DNA of 64,000 bases from Bacteroidales bacterium (GTDB lineage: Bacteria > Bacteroidota > Bacteroidia > Bacteroidales > P3). The DNA is taken from positions 60,200 through 124,199 of the forward strand of contig JAUNHX010000006.1 of NCBI GenBank assembly GCA_030523765.1. Reading direction: 5' to 3'. The position numbers and the translations under genes were made by a program. Position 1 is the first letter of the stretch; each line of letters begins with the position of its first letter. The notes beneath the pieces were generated by a model. It was given only the letters and a program-made list of their open reading frames with translations, ran no database searches and was not told the DNA's origin. This document shows, in pieces, positions 17,259-25,702 of this stretch.

Positions 17259-19214
17259 CTAAATATTCCATAGATTACGCCACACAATAAGCATATCGGT
17301 GCTCATCTTATAGTCTTTCGCATAACGCATATTGAGTCTAGTAGCATCAAGATGACGATTGCCAGGCAGCATATCGCAGGGAGTGAAGATACCCTTGCGG
17401 ATAGGTGGCAATGGTTGCGTAGTTCCCCCTTCGGTCAAAGCAGTATTGGCATAACCCACCCAGCTGTGTTTACCCACAAGTACCGAGAAGCAGTGGCGGA
17501 AGAAATGCTGTTTGCGTTGTTGAGGCCAGAAAATGACTGGTGAGAAAAGTAGCAGTATAAGAGAGTATGCAATATCGAAAAGTCGCTTGTTGCGACGGTT
17601 GAGCGGAGCGCTGATAGTATTAAGATCGATAGCATAGAGGTCTTCGCTGCTGTTGATTGCATTGCTGCCCACCATGAAGTCGCTTTCCTCAGGAACAATC
17701 TTATAAATGACCCCTGTAGTTTGCAGTTGTGACATAAGACTGATAATCTGCTGTGCAGTCATATCTTTACTGCAGAACACTACCTCGTCGGTTTTATAAT
17801 AACGGATAAGTTCCGATAATTGTAGGCTGTTGCCGATAAAAAATCTATCTTCCTGTTGGGGGACAACGCTGACCATACCTACAAAAGAGGGCTCCATTCC
17901 AATACTACCTATTAAATTACGTACCCGCGTAGTTTCCTCTCTATCGCCCACAATAAGCATTGATGGTTTCCGTTGACGGCGCAACTCATAGCCCTCCACC
18001 TTAAGGATACTTAGCAGTCCTCGTATACCTAGTGTCGAGAGGATAGTCCACAACGAACCCAAGAGCACTACAGCCCGCGAATAACGATGTGTTTCGTCGA
18101 GCAGTGAATAGAAAACTAGCAAGATCAGAGCACCGAATCCCATACCGCGAACAATACGCCATAGATTAGTCGGCTTCTCGTACCCCCCATAAAGCCAACT
18201 GCCCATCATTAGTATTAGCACATATATAGGCAATATAAGGAAAGTATATTCAGGAGGATAATAGTTGATATTGTCCGCCCAATAAGTAGCCCAAAGATTT
18301 TTGATGATGAGGAAACCACCATAGGCAGCCGCAAAATCCATCAGTGGCACCATAATCTTAGCCATGAGGCGACGGACAAAAGATAACGATGCGCGCGCCC
18401 ATATGGCTAGTTTTATAAGGAGAATATAAAGAGCTGCATTACCGCCCGAGAAATACTTCTTGGTGAATATCACCATCGCATTATAGAAGGTATAAACATA
18501 GTTCATGCTCCCCTTCTTGGTACTTTCCCCTTTATAATGGATAATGCGGGTAGTAGGGAGGTAATAGTTTTTGTATCCCGCCAATTTAATGCGCCACGAA
18601 AAATCGATATCTTCACCATACATGAAGAAACTTTCATCAAGGAGTCCCACCTTATTTAATGCCTCTTTACTTACCATCAAAAATGCGCCAGGAAGGACGT
18701 CAATCTCGTTGATTTCGTCGTTGCTCAAATGCCCCATATAATATGCAGCAATAGTCTTGTGGTGGGGGAAAAGACGGATCAGCCCCGAAATCTTAAAGAA
18801 AGAAGTCTTGGGCGAAGGAAATCCTCGTTTACTCTCCTTGAGATATACTCCCTCACCGTTAATCATCTTCACCCCTAGTCCACCGCAATCGGGATGCTGC
18901 TCCATGAAGTCGATACATTGACGAAAACAGTCACGTTCTACTACTGTATCTGGGTTAAGAAGCAGACAGTATTTTCCAGTACATTGCTTCAGAGCTTGGT
19001 TGTTGGCTTTAGCGAATCCTGGATTGTCGTGGTTGGCAATTAGATGTACGTGGGGAAATTTATCGCGTACCATAGCTACTGATCCATCAACCGAGTTGTT
19101 GTCGACAACCCACACCTCCGTGTCAATCCCTTCAGCAGCTACGGCCACCGACTGGAGGCACTGCTCAAGGAAGTATTGCACATTGTAATTGACTATGATA
19201 ATGGAGAGGGTCAT
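17259..19214 (-). CDS. Family 2 glycosyltransferase fused to membrane and degenerate sugar-phosphotransferase-like module
   Basis: 651 aa. The GT2 domain (about 1-265) shows VNYNVQYFLEQCL, VVDNNSVDGS, the LLNPDTVVE DxD-like motif and EDIDFSWR. It is followed by several transmembrane helices (about 270-410), then a nucleotide-binding-like domain (about 420-520, MLIVGDREE). The C-terminal part (about 530-651) starts KRLFDIAYSLILLL and ends YAKDYKMSTDMLIVWRNL, like the ends of bacterial sugar transferases (WbaP type). However, the conserved catalytic middle of that family is not recognisable. The role is probably cell-surface polysaccharide or lipopolysaccharide synthesis, acceptor unknown. It lies 45 bases upstream of no partner gene except prfB; there is no polysaccharide cluster nearby. 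Confidence 0.8.
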   Translation of the reverse strand: MTLSIIIVNYNVQYFLEQCLQSVAVAAEGIDTEVWVVDNNSVDGSVAMVRDKFPHVHLIANHDNPGFAKANNQALKQCTGKYCLLLNPDTVVERDCFRQCIDFMEQHPDCGGLGVKMINGEGVYLKESKRGFPSPKTSFFKISGLIRLFPHHKTIAAYYMGHLSNDEINEIDVLPGAFLMVSKEALNKVGLLDESFFMYGEDIDFSWRIKLAGYKNYYLPTTRIIHYKGESTKKGSMNYVYTFYNAMVIFTKKYFSGGNAALYILLIKLAIWARASLSFVRRLMAKIMVPLMDFAAAYGGFLIIKNLWATYWADNINYYPPEYTFLILPIYVLILMMGSWLYGGYEKPTNLWRIVRGMGFGALILLVFYSLLDETHRYSRAVVLLGSLWTILSTLGIRGLLSILKVEGYELRRQRKPSMLIVGDREETTRVRNLIGSIGMEPSFVGMVSVVPQQEDRFFIGNSLQLSELIRYYKTDEVVFCSKDMTAQQIISLMSQLQTTGVIYKIVPEESDFMVGSNAINSSEDLYAIDLNTISAPLNRRNKRLFDIAYSLILLLFSPVIFWPQQRKQHFFRHCFSVLVGKHSWVGYANTALTEGGTTQPLPPIRKGIFTPCDMLPGNRHLDATRLNMRYAKDYKMSTDMLIVWRNLWNI

Positions 19215-19265
19215 TGACTGTTCTTATTTAAGTAAGTGATTATCGGTTAAACATAAAGGTTTTAT

Positions 19266-20027
19266 TTAGGCACTAAAGGATAAGACTATAACGAGGACGA
19301 ATGCAACCACAATCACAGTTAGTTTGGACCAGCTGAAACGATGGTGCTGATGGTCGAAGAGTAAACTGAGCGAAACGTGAAGCAGTATACCCACCACAAA
19401 AGCGATAGCGCAGGCCTCAACCTGTTCGCTACACTCAGGCAGTACTGTGAGTCCCAGTAAACTGCCCAACGGTGTCATTATTGCCAAAAGCAAGAGTAAT
19501 GCTATCCCCTTACCAACTTTTATTTGGTTTTGGCGAAGCATCTGTACAAGGATATAACCTATTGGGATATTGTGCAACACTATACCCAGCATAAGCGGAC
19601 GGTCAATTACAATCCCATCATCGTAGCGCGCCAAGGGGATTCCTTCAAAGAAAGAATGGATACAAAGACCCAACATCAGTCCCAAAAGAGGGAAGTGCCG
19701 TTCTACATTAGTATGCATGCCTATCTGCTCTTCTTGATGGTGGTGCCCATGTTCAGCACCATCGGTAAGATAATCGATAACAATCTGTACCACCAATCCC
19801 AGCAGTACAAACGATGCAGTGAGTAGCGACGATTCGCTGCTATCAAAAGCCTTAGGCACCAAATCGGTAAAGCAGATTCCTAATAAGAAAGCGCCGCCTG
19901 CGGTAATGCTCAGTTCGAGTAGTTGCGGCGAGAGTGTACGACGTCCTTTTAATAAGGGAGACCATAGCAGAAACCCTGCCATAATAAGCAAGTAGGCTAT
20001 CGCTAGGGGGATTATTAAGGACATCAT
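19266..20027 (-). CDS. ZIP family divalent metal transporter
   Basis: 253 aa integral membrane protein with about eight transmembrane helices. Metal-site helices carry HSFFEGIPL (about residue 125) and HNIPIGYIL (about residue 153), the H-x(4)-E and HNxP patterns of ZIP helices IV and V. A His-rich loop (EHGHHHQEEQ, about 90-100) between helices III and IV is typical for metal binding in this family. Likely imports Zn2+ or Fe2+ across the inner membrane. It lies directly downstream of the SRP RNA gene on the same strand; no separate promoter is evident in the 38-base gap. Confidence 0.9.
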   Translation of the reverse strand: MMSLIIPLAIAYLLIMAGFLLWSPLLKGRRTLSPQLLELSITAGGAFLLGICFTDLVPKAFDSSESSLLTASFVLLGLVVQIVIDYLTDGAEHGHHHQEEQIGMHTNVERHFPLLGLMLGLCIHSFFEGIPLARYDDGIVIDRPLMLGIVLHNIPIGYILVQMLRQNQIKVGKGIALLLLLAIMTPLGSLLGLTVLPECSEQVEACAIAFVVGILLHVSLSLLFDHQHHRFSWSKLTVIVVAFVLVIVLSFSA

Positions 20028-20064
20028 TCTATAAAACTATTTTATGGTTATACTATATAGACAT

Positions 20065-20167
20065 AAAAAAAGGGTAAGCTGATTATATCGCACCGCTACA
20101 ACCAAACACCCTTGCTGTATTCCTACCCTGGGGGATTCAATGGGAGCTGGTCGTATAAGACTTACCC
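20065..20167 (-). ncRNA. ffs: Signal recognition particle RNA (4.5S type) with terminator tail
   Basis: A minus-strand RNA of about 96 nt (20167-20072) plus a seven-T tail (20071-20065). The ends pair: GGGTAAG at the 5' end with CTTACCC at the 3' end. The apical part contains the SRP helix 8 signature: CAGGGTAGGAATACAGCAAG, i.e. the GGAA tetraloop flanked by the asymmetric loop that binds Ffh, followed by GGTTGTAGCGGTGCG. A -33/-7 promoter ends 5 bases before the 5' end. Small reading frames across this stretch on the same strand are spurious. Identification is by motif recall; a covariance search was not run. Confidence 0.9.
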
Positions 20168-20172
20168 AAATG

Positions 20173-20203
20173 CAAAAGTACCACTTTTTTTTATTGTACC
20201 AAA
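20173..20203 (-). promoter_or_regulatory. Bacteroidetes promoter of the SRP RNA gene
   Basis: Minus strand: TTTG at 20203-20200, exactly 19 bp, then TACTTTTG at 20180-20173. Transcription would begin within a few bases, matching the predicted RNA 5' end at 20167. Confidence 0.88.
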
Positions 20204-20457
20204 AATATTTTGCATTACCATCATTAACCCATTGAGTCTTATAGTAATATTTTTTACTCCCCGATTCTCTACTAAAAGAGAAAAATGTTTTATACTCTAC
20301 CCAAAACGGTAAAATCGACTCGTTGTTACATCTCTTATTCCTCACTAGTAGGATCGTTTTCTTTTCATTCGATAAAGGAGAGTAGAGCATCTTTTATACA
20401 ATATTTTATTCTTATTTGCGTTACATTCCAATAAACTAAGTTAAAAAACCACCAACT

Positions 20458-21399
20458 ATGAAGAAAATAATTATCATGTTAGTAGCTCTCCTGATAGGAG
20501 GTATTACCTATGCACAAGTTGATCCTACGCTGCAAGAAAAACAGCAGCAACAGCAGCAGGAGTTGCTCCGCAAACAGCAAGAAGAGCAGCAACGCCTGAT
20601 GGAAGAGCAGCAGAAAGAGCAAGAGAAAGTCAACAAAGAGGCCCTCAAAGAGCAAGAACGCCTCATGAAAGAGCAGGCCGAAGCCGAGAAAGCTGCCGCA
20701 AAAGAGCAGGCTCGCGCTGAGAAAGAGGCCGAAATGATAGCCAAGCAGGAGAAAGCTGCCGAGAAAGCAGCCCGCCGCGAAGCTATTGGCCGTGGCAATG
20801 TATTAACCATATCGCCCTTCGTAGATCTTGCCACCTCTACAGGCGACAAGTCCAATCTCTATCGTGGTAACACTGTAGGAATCGGAGCCAACGCCCTATT
20901 CCACTATCCTATTGCTAAGAAATGGAACGTTACAGCTGGTCTAGGTTATCGCTTTAATGGTCATATTTATTCCAACCATTCTTCTTTCACTGATGGGAAT
21001 TTGGTGCCCGACACCGTTAATACCCATCTCTCTACAACCAATATGTTGTTTGTCCATAATATCGAGATTCCCATTCGCTTTGAACGTGTTACCAACGGAG
21101 GTCGCTATCTCTATTTAGGTCTCACTCCGGGTTTTAATCTTGCTAGCAACTTCTTTACCCGCCAAATTGGTACCGATGGAGAGTTTAGCCGTATCAACGA
21201 GGTTTCGCCCTTCACTCCAATCAACAACCTTCGTTGCGATGTTTCGTTTGGCATTGCTACCGCTCGTGGTCGCAGCATCGAATTATACTATAATCTACTC
21301 CCCACCTATGGCATCAACGATGTTCCCATGCATCAGTTGGGAATAAAGTTTGAATTTTCCCGTATCCGTTTTGGTTCCGTAACTGGCGATAAGGACTGA
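20458..21399 (+). CDS. Exported coiled-coil protein with C-terminal outer-membrane beta-barrel
   Basis: 313 aa. A signal peptide (about 1-19, ending TYAQ) precedes a long charged helix (about 22-115) made almost only of Gln, Glu, Lys and Ala (EEQQRLMEEQQKEQEK-type), a predicted coiled coil. From about 120 the sequence alternates polar and hydrophobic residues in beta-strands with aromatic ends (LGYRFNGHIY, RYLYLGLTPGFN, GIKFEFSRIRFG), as in OmpA/porin-like eight-strand barrels. The last residues after GIKFEFSRIRFG are short, unlike a sorting tail. Inferred location: barrel in the outer membrane and coiled coil in the periplasm. The gene is followed by its own terminator. Function unknown. Confidence 0.75.
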   Translation: MKKIIIMLVALLIGGITYAQVDPTLQEKQQQQQQELLRKQQEEQQRLMEEQQKEQEKVNKEALKEQERLMKEQAEAEKAAAKEQARAEKEAEMIAKQEKAAEKAARREAIGRGNVLTISPFVDLATSTGDKSNLYRGNTVGIGANALFHYPIAKKWNVTAGLGYRFNGHIYSNHSSFTDGNLVPDTVNTHLSTTNMLFVHNIEIPIRFERVTNGGRYLYLGLTPGFNLASNFFTRQIGTDGEFSRINEVSPFTPINNLRCDVSFGIATARGRSIELYYNLLPTYGINDVPMHQLGIKFEFSRIRFGSVTGDKD

Positions 21400-21420
21400 T
21401 AAGTTAACTATAAAAAAGCG

Positions 21421-21460
21421 AAAGGAGGCTTCCACTTAAAGGGTAGCCTTCTTTTTTTTT
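21421..21460 (+). terminator. Rho-independent terminator of the coiled-coil/barrel gene
   Basis: A 10-bp stem with one mismatch (AAAGGAGGCT at 21421-21430 with AGCCTTCTTT at 21445-21454) followed by a run of nine T (21452-21460). Confidence 0.85.
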
Positions 21461-21500
21461 GTTGTAAATGAGAAACAACTATGGTGACCATACTGGGGGA

Positions 21501-23852
21501 TCAACGAATCAGAGTTACAGTGCCAACTCCGTTTTTCTGATAGCCGTAGTCATCGGCTGCGAACCAGTAGTAGACGTAGGCGTTTTGCGGCATAGGCTGA
21601 CCATTACAAGTTCCATCCCATACAGCCTTAGGGTCGGTGGTGGAAAATAGTAGCAGTCCGTGACGATCATATATTTGGAGGTTGAATGTTGTTATCTTGA
21701 ATGAGGCCTGACAGCCAAAATATTGGTTGGTAGGTTGGCCTGGAGTGAAAGCATTGGGGAACCAAATGGAACGAACTATTACTGGAATATAGAAAACGGT
21801 ATCGCTGCAGCAGAAATAGTCATTACACCTACTATAGTGTATTGTAACGCTATCGGCCAATGGGTAATCGAAATGGTGTTGAACAATATTCTTTGAGATA
21901 CTAGTTCCGTCGGAAAAGCTCCAAGTAGCAACAGCATGGTCGGTAGCGCAATCGGTAAGCGTAATTACTGGATAATCGAAATCGACATAAGATCGCGACA
22001 ATTGTACACAGAGCGATGGCTTGTTGGAAACATGCACCACCACGGAATCAACAGCCTCACCTCCCTCATACAAATGAATCCTATACAGGGTGGTCTGTTG
22101 AGGCGAAACGGTTACTTGTAGTTGGGTTTGTTGCAATTCCAAAGAGACATCGGGTGGCGTAGAGGTCCAAAAAGCGGTAGGTGTTTTGATAGCATTTAGG
22201 GTAACCGATTCGCCCATGCATATGCCTTGGTCACTAGCGTCGATTACCACGTTGTCGAATAAGAGATGAACCGTTAGGAGTGAGTCACATCCGTTAGCAC
22301 TCAACAAATGGAACGAATAGGCGCCAGGTTGCGTAAGAGTATCGCCAGCAATAAAGAGGCTATCGCCTATCGTAATGGCAATCGTGGTATCGTACAACGA
22401 GGAGGGGAGAACCGAGATCTGCAGACAGATATGGTGGATATAGTTGCTATCGGTTTCAGTTCTCCATCGTTCCATCACACCGGTGGTCTGGGTTTCGGAA
22501 CTATCTATAATGAATCCGTAGCCCTTATAAATCTGGTTGATACATACCGAGTCAAAATATATCACCGTATCGTGTATAGGAGGCAGAGAAATAGAGAAAC
22601 TAACCCCTACTGGATATGCATAACACTCTACTTTACCAACACCGTGAAGCCATGCTACAAAATCGCCTGTTGTATTTTCCAAAGAATGGGGCCCCATTGT
22701 TACAGAAAGTCGAACATAACTATATTCGTTGTCGATCATAGTGAAAGAGGAGGGATCGATAACAGTGCCATCAAGTCTCATTCCTCCCGCATCGGCAGTG
22801 CGGGTAACAATAGTAAGGTAAAAAGTCCATATACGTTGCGAAGTGAGGGCGAAGAACGAAGCCTTCTGTACACCGTGATCGAGTGCGGGGAACATTAGCA
22901 GCGAAGGGTCGCCGTATTCACCATTATAGGGTGTACTCTTGGTACAGAGAGCAATCGAGGTAGGATGCTCTGATATAATGCGGTATGCAGTATTGGAACT
23001 CAGTTCTGTCTCAGAAACAACATACGAAGTATCGCCTTCGCCATCCACGAGGGTACTCACTTGCCGTACAATATCGCCCACACCACGATAGGTCGACACT
23101 ACAGCAAAGTCGTGGCCCCAATGGTTGTAGGGGATAGCTTGCTCGTACATATAGTCGACACTAGGAGCAATGTCGGTAACAGATGTCGCCAGGTTGCCCT
23201 GAAACATAGCAAAAGGCTTAGTTCCTACTACCTCCATCCCCGAGAAGCTTTGGCTAGAATCGCTACACGAGAGCACATAAGTCTCGCCTGGGTTGAGTTG
23301 AATAGAAAACGGCATTCCCTCTTCATATCCCATAACAGAACAAGGGAGCGTCATAGTTAGCAGAGTGGTGTCGATAGCAAGAAAGCCTAAGGCTGCACCA
23401 GTGATTTCGCTTCGCAAAGGATCGGCTGGATAATCGAGCGCCACATATCGAGTACCCAACACTGCGGTAGGTAGCACCAAAGTGGCTCCAGTAGAGGCTA
23501 ATTGCTTATAGGAGGCTATTAACGAGACATTAGAGGTGGAAGTGATATGGAAGCCACACGAGTCAATCGCGTTAACATCGTTGGGTACCGCTGCATCGGG
23601 CAAGGTAATACTCAAAGCGGTTGAAGCCGTCATCGTTGCGCTATATATCCACGAAGTAAGGGGATTAGTTACGGTAATGGTACATGTGGTATCGCCTACT
23701 GCTGTTATCTCCAATGTGCGAGGCCGTTGGTCGCCGCCATTAGGGAGAAACATTACCCAAAAATCGCGAGCCTGATTCGTAATATACACTTGTCCCAGTA
23801 ACTGAGGTACTATGGCCAATAATAGTAATAATATGGACAAGCGATACTTCAT
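21501..23852 (-). CDS. Secreted IgGFc-binding-domain protein with T9SS type B (CHU_C) tail
   Basis: 783 aa, predicted surface or secreted protein. It has a signal peptide (about 1-20, ending LLGQ). A large N-terminal region begins NQARDFWVMFLPN and contains LVLPTAVLGTRYVALDYP, matching the IgGFc_binding N-terminal domain family. Central beta-rich repeats include PKD-like stretches (SLCVQLSRSYVDFD, VATWSFSDGTS). The C-terminal about 90 residues (IWFPNAFTPG...VWDGTCNGQPMPQNAYVYYW) are the gliding-motility-associated/CHU_C domain, the type B T9SS sorting signal. It has its own promoter (23885-23915) and is convergent with the coiled-coil/barrel gene. Ligand unknown; the IgG-binding name is only a family label. 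Confidence 0.85.
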   Translation of the reverse strand: MKYRLSILLLLLAIVPQLLGQVYITNQARDFWVMFLPNGGDQRPRTLEITAVGDTTCTITVTNPLTSWIYSATMTASTALSITLPDAAVPNDVNAIDSCGFHITSTSNVSLIASYKQLASTGATLVLPTAVLGTRYVALDYPADPLRSEITGAALGFLAIDTTLLTMTLPCSVMGYEEGMPFSIQLNPGETYVLSCSDSSQSFSGMEVVGTKPFAMFQGNLATSVTDIAPSVDYMYEQAIPYNHWGHDFAVVSTYRGVGDIVRQVSTLVDGEGDTSYVVSETELSSNTAYRIISEHPTSIALCTKSTPYNGEYGDPSLLMFPALDHGVQKASFFALTSQRIWTFYLTIVTRTADAGGMRLDGTVIDPSSFTMIDNEYSYVRLSVTMGPHSLENTTGDFVAWLHGVGKVECYAYPVGVSFSISLPPIHDTVIYFDSVCINQIYKGYGFIIDSSETQTTGVMERWRTETDSNYIHHICLQISVLPSSLYDTTIAITIGDSLFIAGDTLTQPGAYSFHLLSANGCDSLLTVHLLFDNVVIDASDQGICMGESVTLNAIKTPTAFWTSTPPDVSLELQQTQLQVTVSPQQTTLYRIHLYEGGEAVDSVVVHVSNKPSLCVQLSRSYVDFDYPVITLTDCATDHAVATWSFSDGTSISKNIVQHHFDYPLADSVTIHYSRCNDYFCCSDTVFYIPVIVRSIWFPNAFTPGQPTNQYFGCQASFKITTFNLQIYDRHGLLLFSTTDPKAVWDGTCNGQPMPQNAYVYYWFAADDYGYQKNGVGTVTLIR

Positions 23853-23884
23853 TGTGCGTTAGGGTATCTTAAAAAATCGAAATG

Positions 23885-23915
23885 CAAAAATACACATTTT
23901 TTTCAAACCAACAAA
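23885..23915 (-). promoter_or_regulatory. Bacteroidetes promoter of the T9SS type B gene
   Basis: Minus strand: TTTG at 23915-23912, 19 bp, then TATTTTTG at 23892-23885 followed by CA; the ATG at 23852 is about 33 bases downstream. Confidence 0.82.
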
Positions 23916-23996
23916 ATTTTTTTGTGGGCATGAAAGAAAGCGTTAATGAACTCTTATCACAGTACAACAGGTTCAGAGGTGGAAGAATAGACCTTT

Positions 23997-25619
23997 CTAT
24001 TCTCGCGGTTTCACTTTTACGTAGCGGAGATCGAGGGCATTCATAGCGTTGCTTCTCACTCCCGTTACCTCGGGATGGGTAAAGTGTAGAATTTGATCAT
24101 AATACAGTACCACTACTGGAGCCTCTTGCATCACAATCGAGTCCATTTGGCGATATAGATTTGTGCGGATCGTAGGGTCGGTTTCACCTTTTGCACGTTG
24201 ATAAAGTCGGTCGAAATGTTTGTTGCTGAAATGTGTGTAGTTAGGTCCGTTAGGTGCGTGGTTAGGGGTATAGAACAATGAAAGGTAGTTTTCAGCATCG
24301 GGATAATCGGCTATCCAACTACCGCGAAACCACCCACTCTTGCCTTGTGCCATCTGTTCGCGAAGGGCAGCAGGAGGATTAACATCGATTTTGATATTGA
24401 TATGGATCAGAGCTAGTTGTTGCTGTATATAGCGACACAGATCGAGATAACTACTTGTGGTAGCCAACTTAATGGGAGGAAGTCCTTTGCCGTCGGGGTA
24501 GCCTGCTTCGGCTAACAGTTGCTGTGCTTTGACTGGATCGTATTCAAAGCCATAATGGGCCGAAGTGTCTGCACCAGGAAGTCCTAAAGGAATAAAGCCG
24601 TAGGTGCCAGGAGTACCGATACCATTGCGGAGATACTTCATCATTTTGCGACGATCAAAGCCATAATTGATAGCTTGTCGGATACGACGATCGAGTAGCG
24701 GACTTTCGGGTCCATCCATCAAGAATCCCAAATATTCGGTGTTAAGGAACGGCTGGCTCTCCATCACGATACGTCCTTGATATTTCGGCTTCAGTTGTCC
24801 TGTGCGGGTAAGGATTTCATCTTTATAGCTAGCGTCGAGCGAATTCATAAAATCGATATTTCCTTTGATAAATTCAAGGAAAACCGTTTGCTTGTCGACA
24901 ATGAAGGTAATGGCAACCGCATCGAGATAGGGTAGGCGATGGCCGAGACTGTCGGATTCGAAATAATGGGGATTACGTCGAAGGACCAGTTTTACCCCCT
25001 CCTTCCAAAGCTGCATTTGGAAAGGGCCTGTGCCTATGGGATGCCGACGGAAATCGGTGCCATAATACTCCACTACCTCGCGGGGTACCACACTGCAATA
25101 GGGCATGCTAAGCAACGAGAGGAATGGTGCAAAAGGTTGGCGCAACCGAATAGTAAAGGTGCTATCGTTAGGAGCAGAGAAACCATTCGAATCGACTTCG
25201 TTGAAGATCCATCGTCCTGGCGAAGCTACATCGGGATCGAGGATGCGATTCAGCGAGTAAACAAAATCGGAAGCAACCACCTTTCGAGTAGAATCGGGGG
25301 TTTGGAACAGCGGTGACCGATGGAAGGTAACATCGTTGCGAAGATGGAAAGTATATAGTGTTCCGTCGTTACTCACTTCCCAGCTGTGGGCTATGGCTGG
25401 CTGAACCTCCAGCTGCTCATCGAGACGCACTAATCCATTAAAAAGCTGAGAGGTAGCCCAATTGAGTGCCTGATCTTTTGAGAAGGCAGGATCGAGGGTT
25501 GCGATGCCCGACACTTCGTTGTAGCGGAATATCATTTTCCCTTGGGCCGCATCGCTGCGGTGACAGGATGTGACTATCGCTAACAATAACAAGATTATAA
25601 GGGGGTAACGGAGCTTCAT
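23997..25619 (-). CDS. Peptide/nickel-type ABC solute-binding lipoprotein (SBP_bac_5)
   Basis: 540 aa. A lipoprotein signal with lipobox-like IVTSC places the modified Cys near residue 19. The mature protein is a family 5 solute-binding protein: EVSGIATLDPAFSKDQALN at the start, ATSQLFNGLVRLDE, SWEVSNDGTLYTFHLRNDVTFH, the GTGPFQMQLW segment, QAINYGFDRRKMM, and AEAGYPDGKGLPPIKL. The family binds oligopeptides, nickel, haem or opines. No permease or ATPase gene is next to it, so the transporter would have to be elsewhere. It follows the amidohydrolase by 72 bases in the same direction, perhaps in one operon. Confidence 0.92.
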   Translation of the reverse strand: MKLRYPLIILLLLAIVTSCHRSDAAQGKMIFRYNEVSGIATLDPAFSKDQALNWATSQLFNGLVRLDEQLEVQPAIAHSWEVSNDGTLYTFHLRNDVTFHRSPLFQTPDSTRKVVASDFVYSLNRILDPDVASPGRWIFNEVDSNGFSAPNDSTFTIRLRQPFAPFLSLLSMPYCSVVPREVVEYYGTDFRRHPIGTGPFQMQLWKEGVKLVLRRNPHYFESDSLGHRLPYLDAVAITFIVDKQTVFLEFIKGNIDFMNSLDASYKDEILTRTGQLKPKYQGRIVMESQPFLNTEYLGFLMDGPESPLLDRRIRQAINYGFDRRKMMKYLRNGIGTPGTYGFIPLGLPGADTSAHYGFEYDPVKAQQLLAEAGYPDGKGLPPIKLATTSSYLDLCRYIQQQLALIHINIKIDVNPPAALREQMAQGKSGWFRGSWIADYPDAENYLSLFYTPNHAPNGPNYTHFSNKHFDRLYQRAKGETDPTIRTNLYRQMDSIVMQEAPVVVLYYDQILHFTHPEVTGVRSNAMNALDLRYVKVKPRE

Positions 25620-25669
25620 GGGGTTTGCTTTTTGGGGATTAGGAGAATCCTTATTTTGAAGGATGGGTG

Positions 25670-25702
25670 TTAGAGTTAAGAACTACTTAGGTTAGACTTT
25701 GA
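25670..25702 (+). repeat. 11-bp triple direct repeat (locus 2), overlapping a stop codon
   Basis: Three phased 11-mers: TTAGAGTTAAG, AACTACTTAGG (diverged), TTAGACTTTGA. The third supplies the stop codon (25692-25694, minus) and the last three codons of the amidohydrolase. Same unit order as at 8377 and 50015. Confidence 0.7.

Noticed and set aside
20037..20390. Minus-strand reading frame (117 codons) over the SRP RNA
   Set aside because: It runs through the predicted RNA and its promoter; no protein features.
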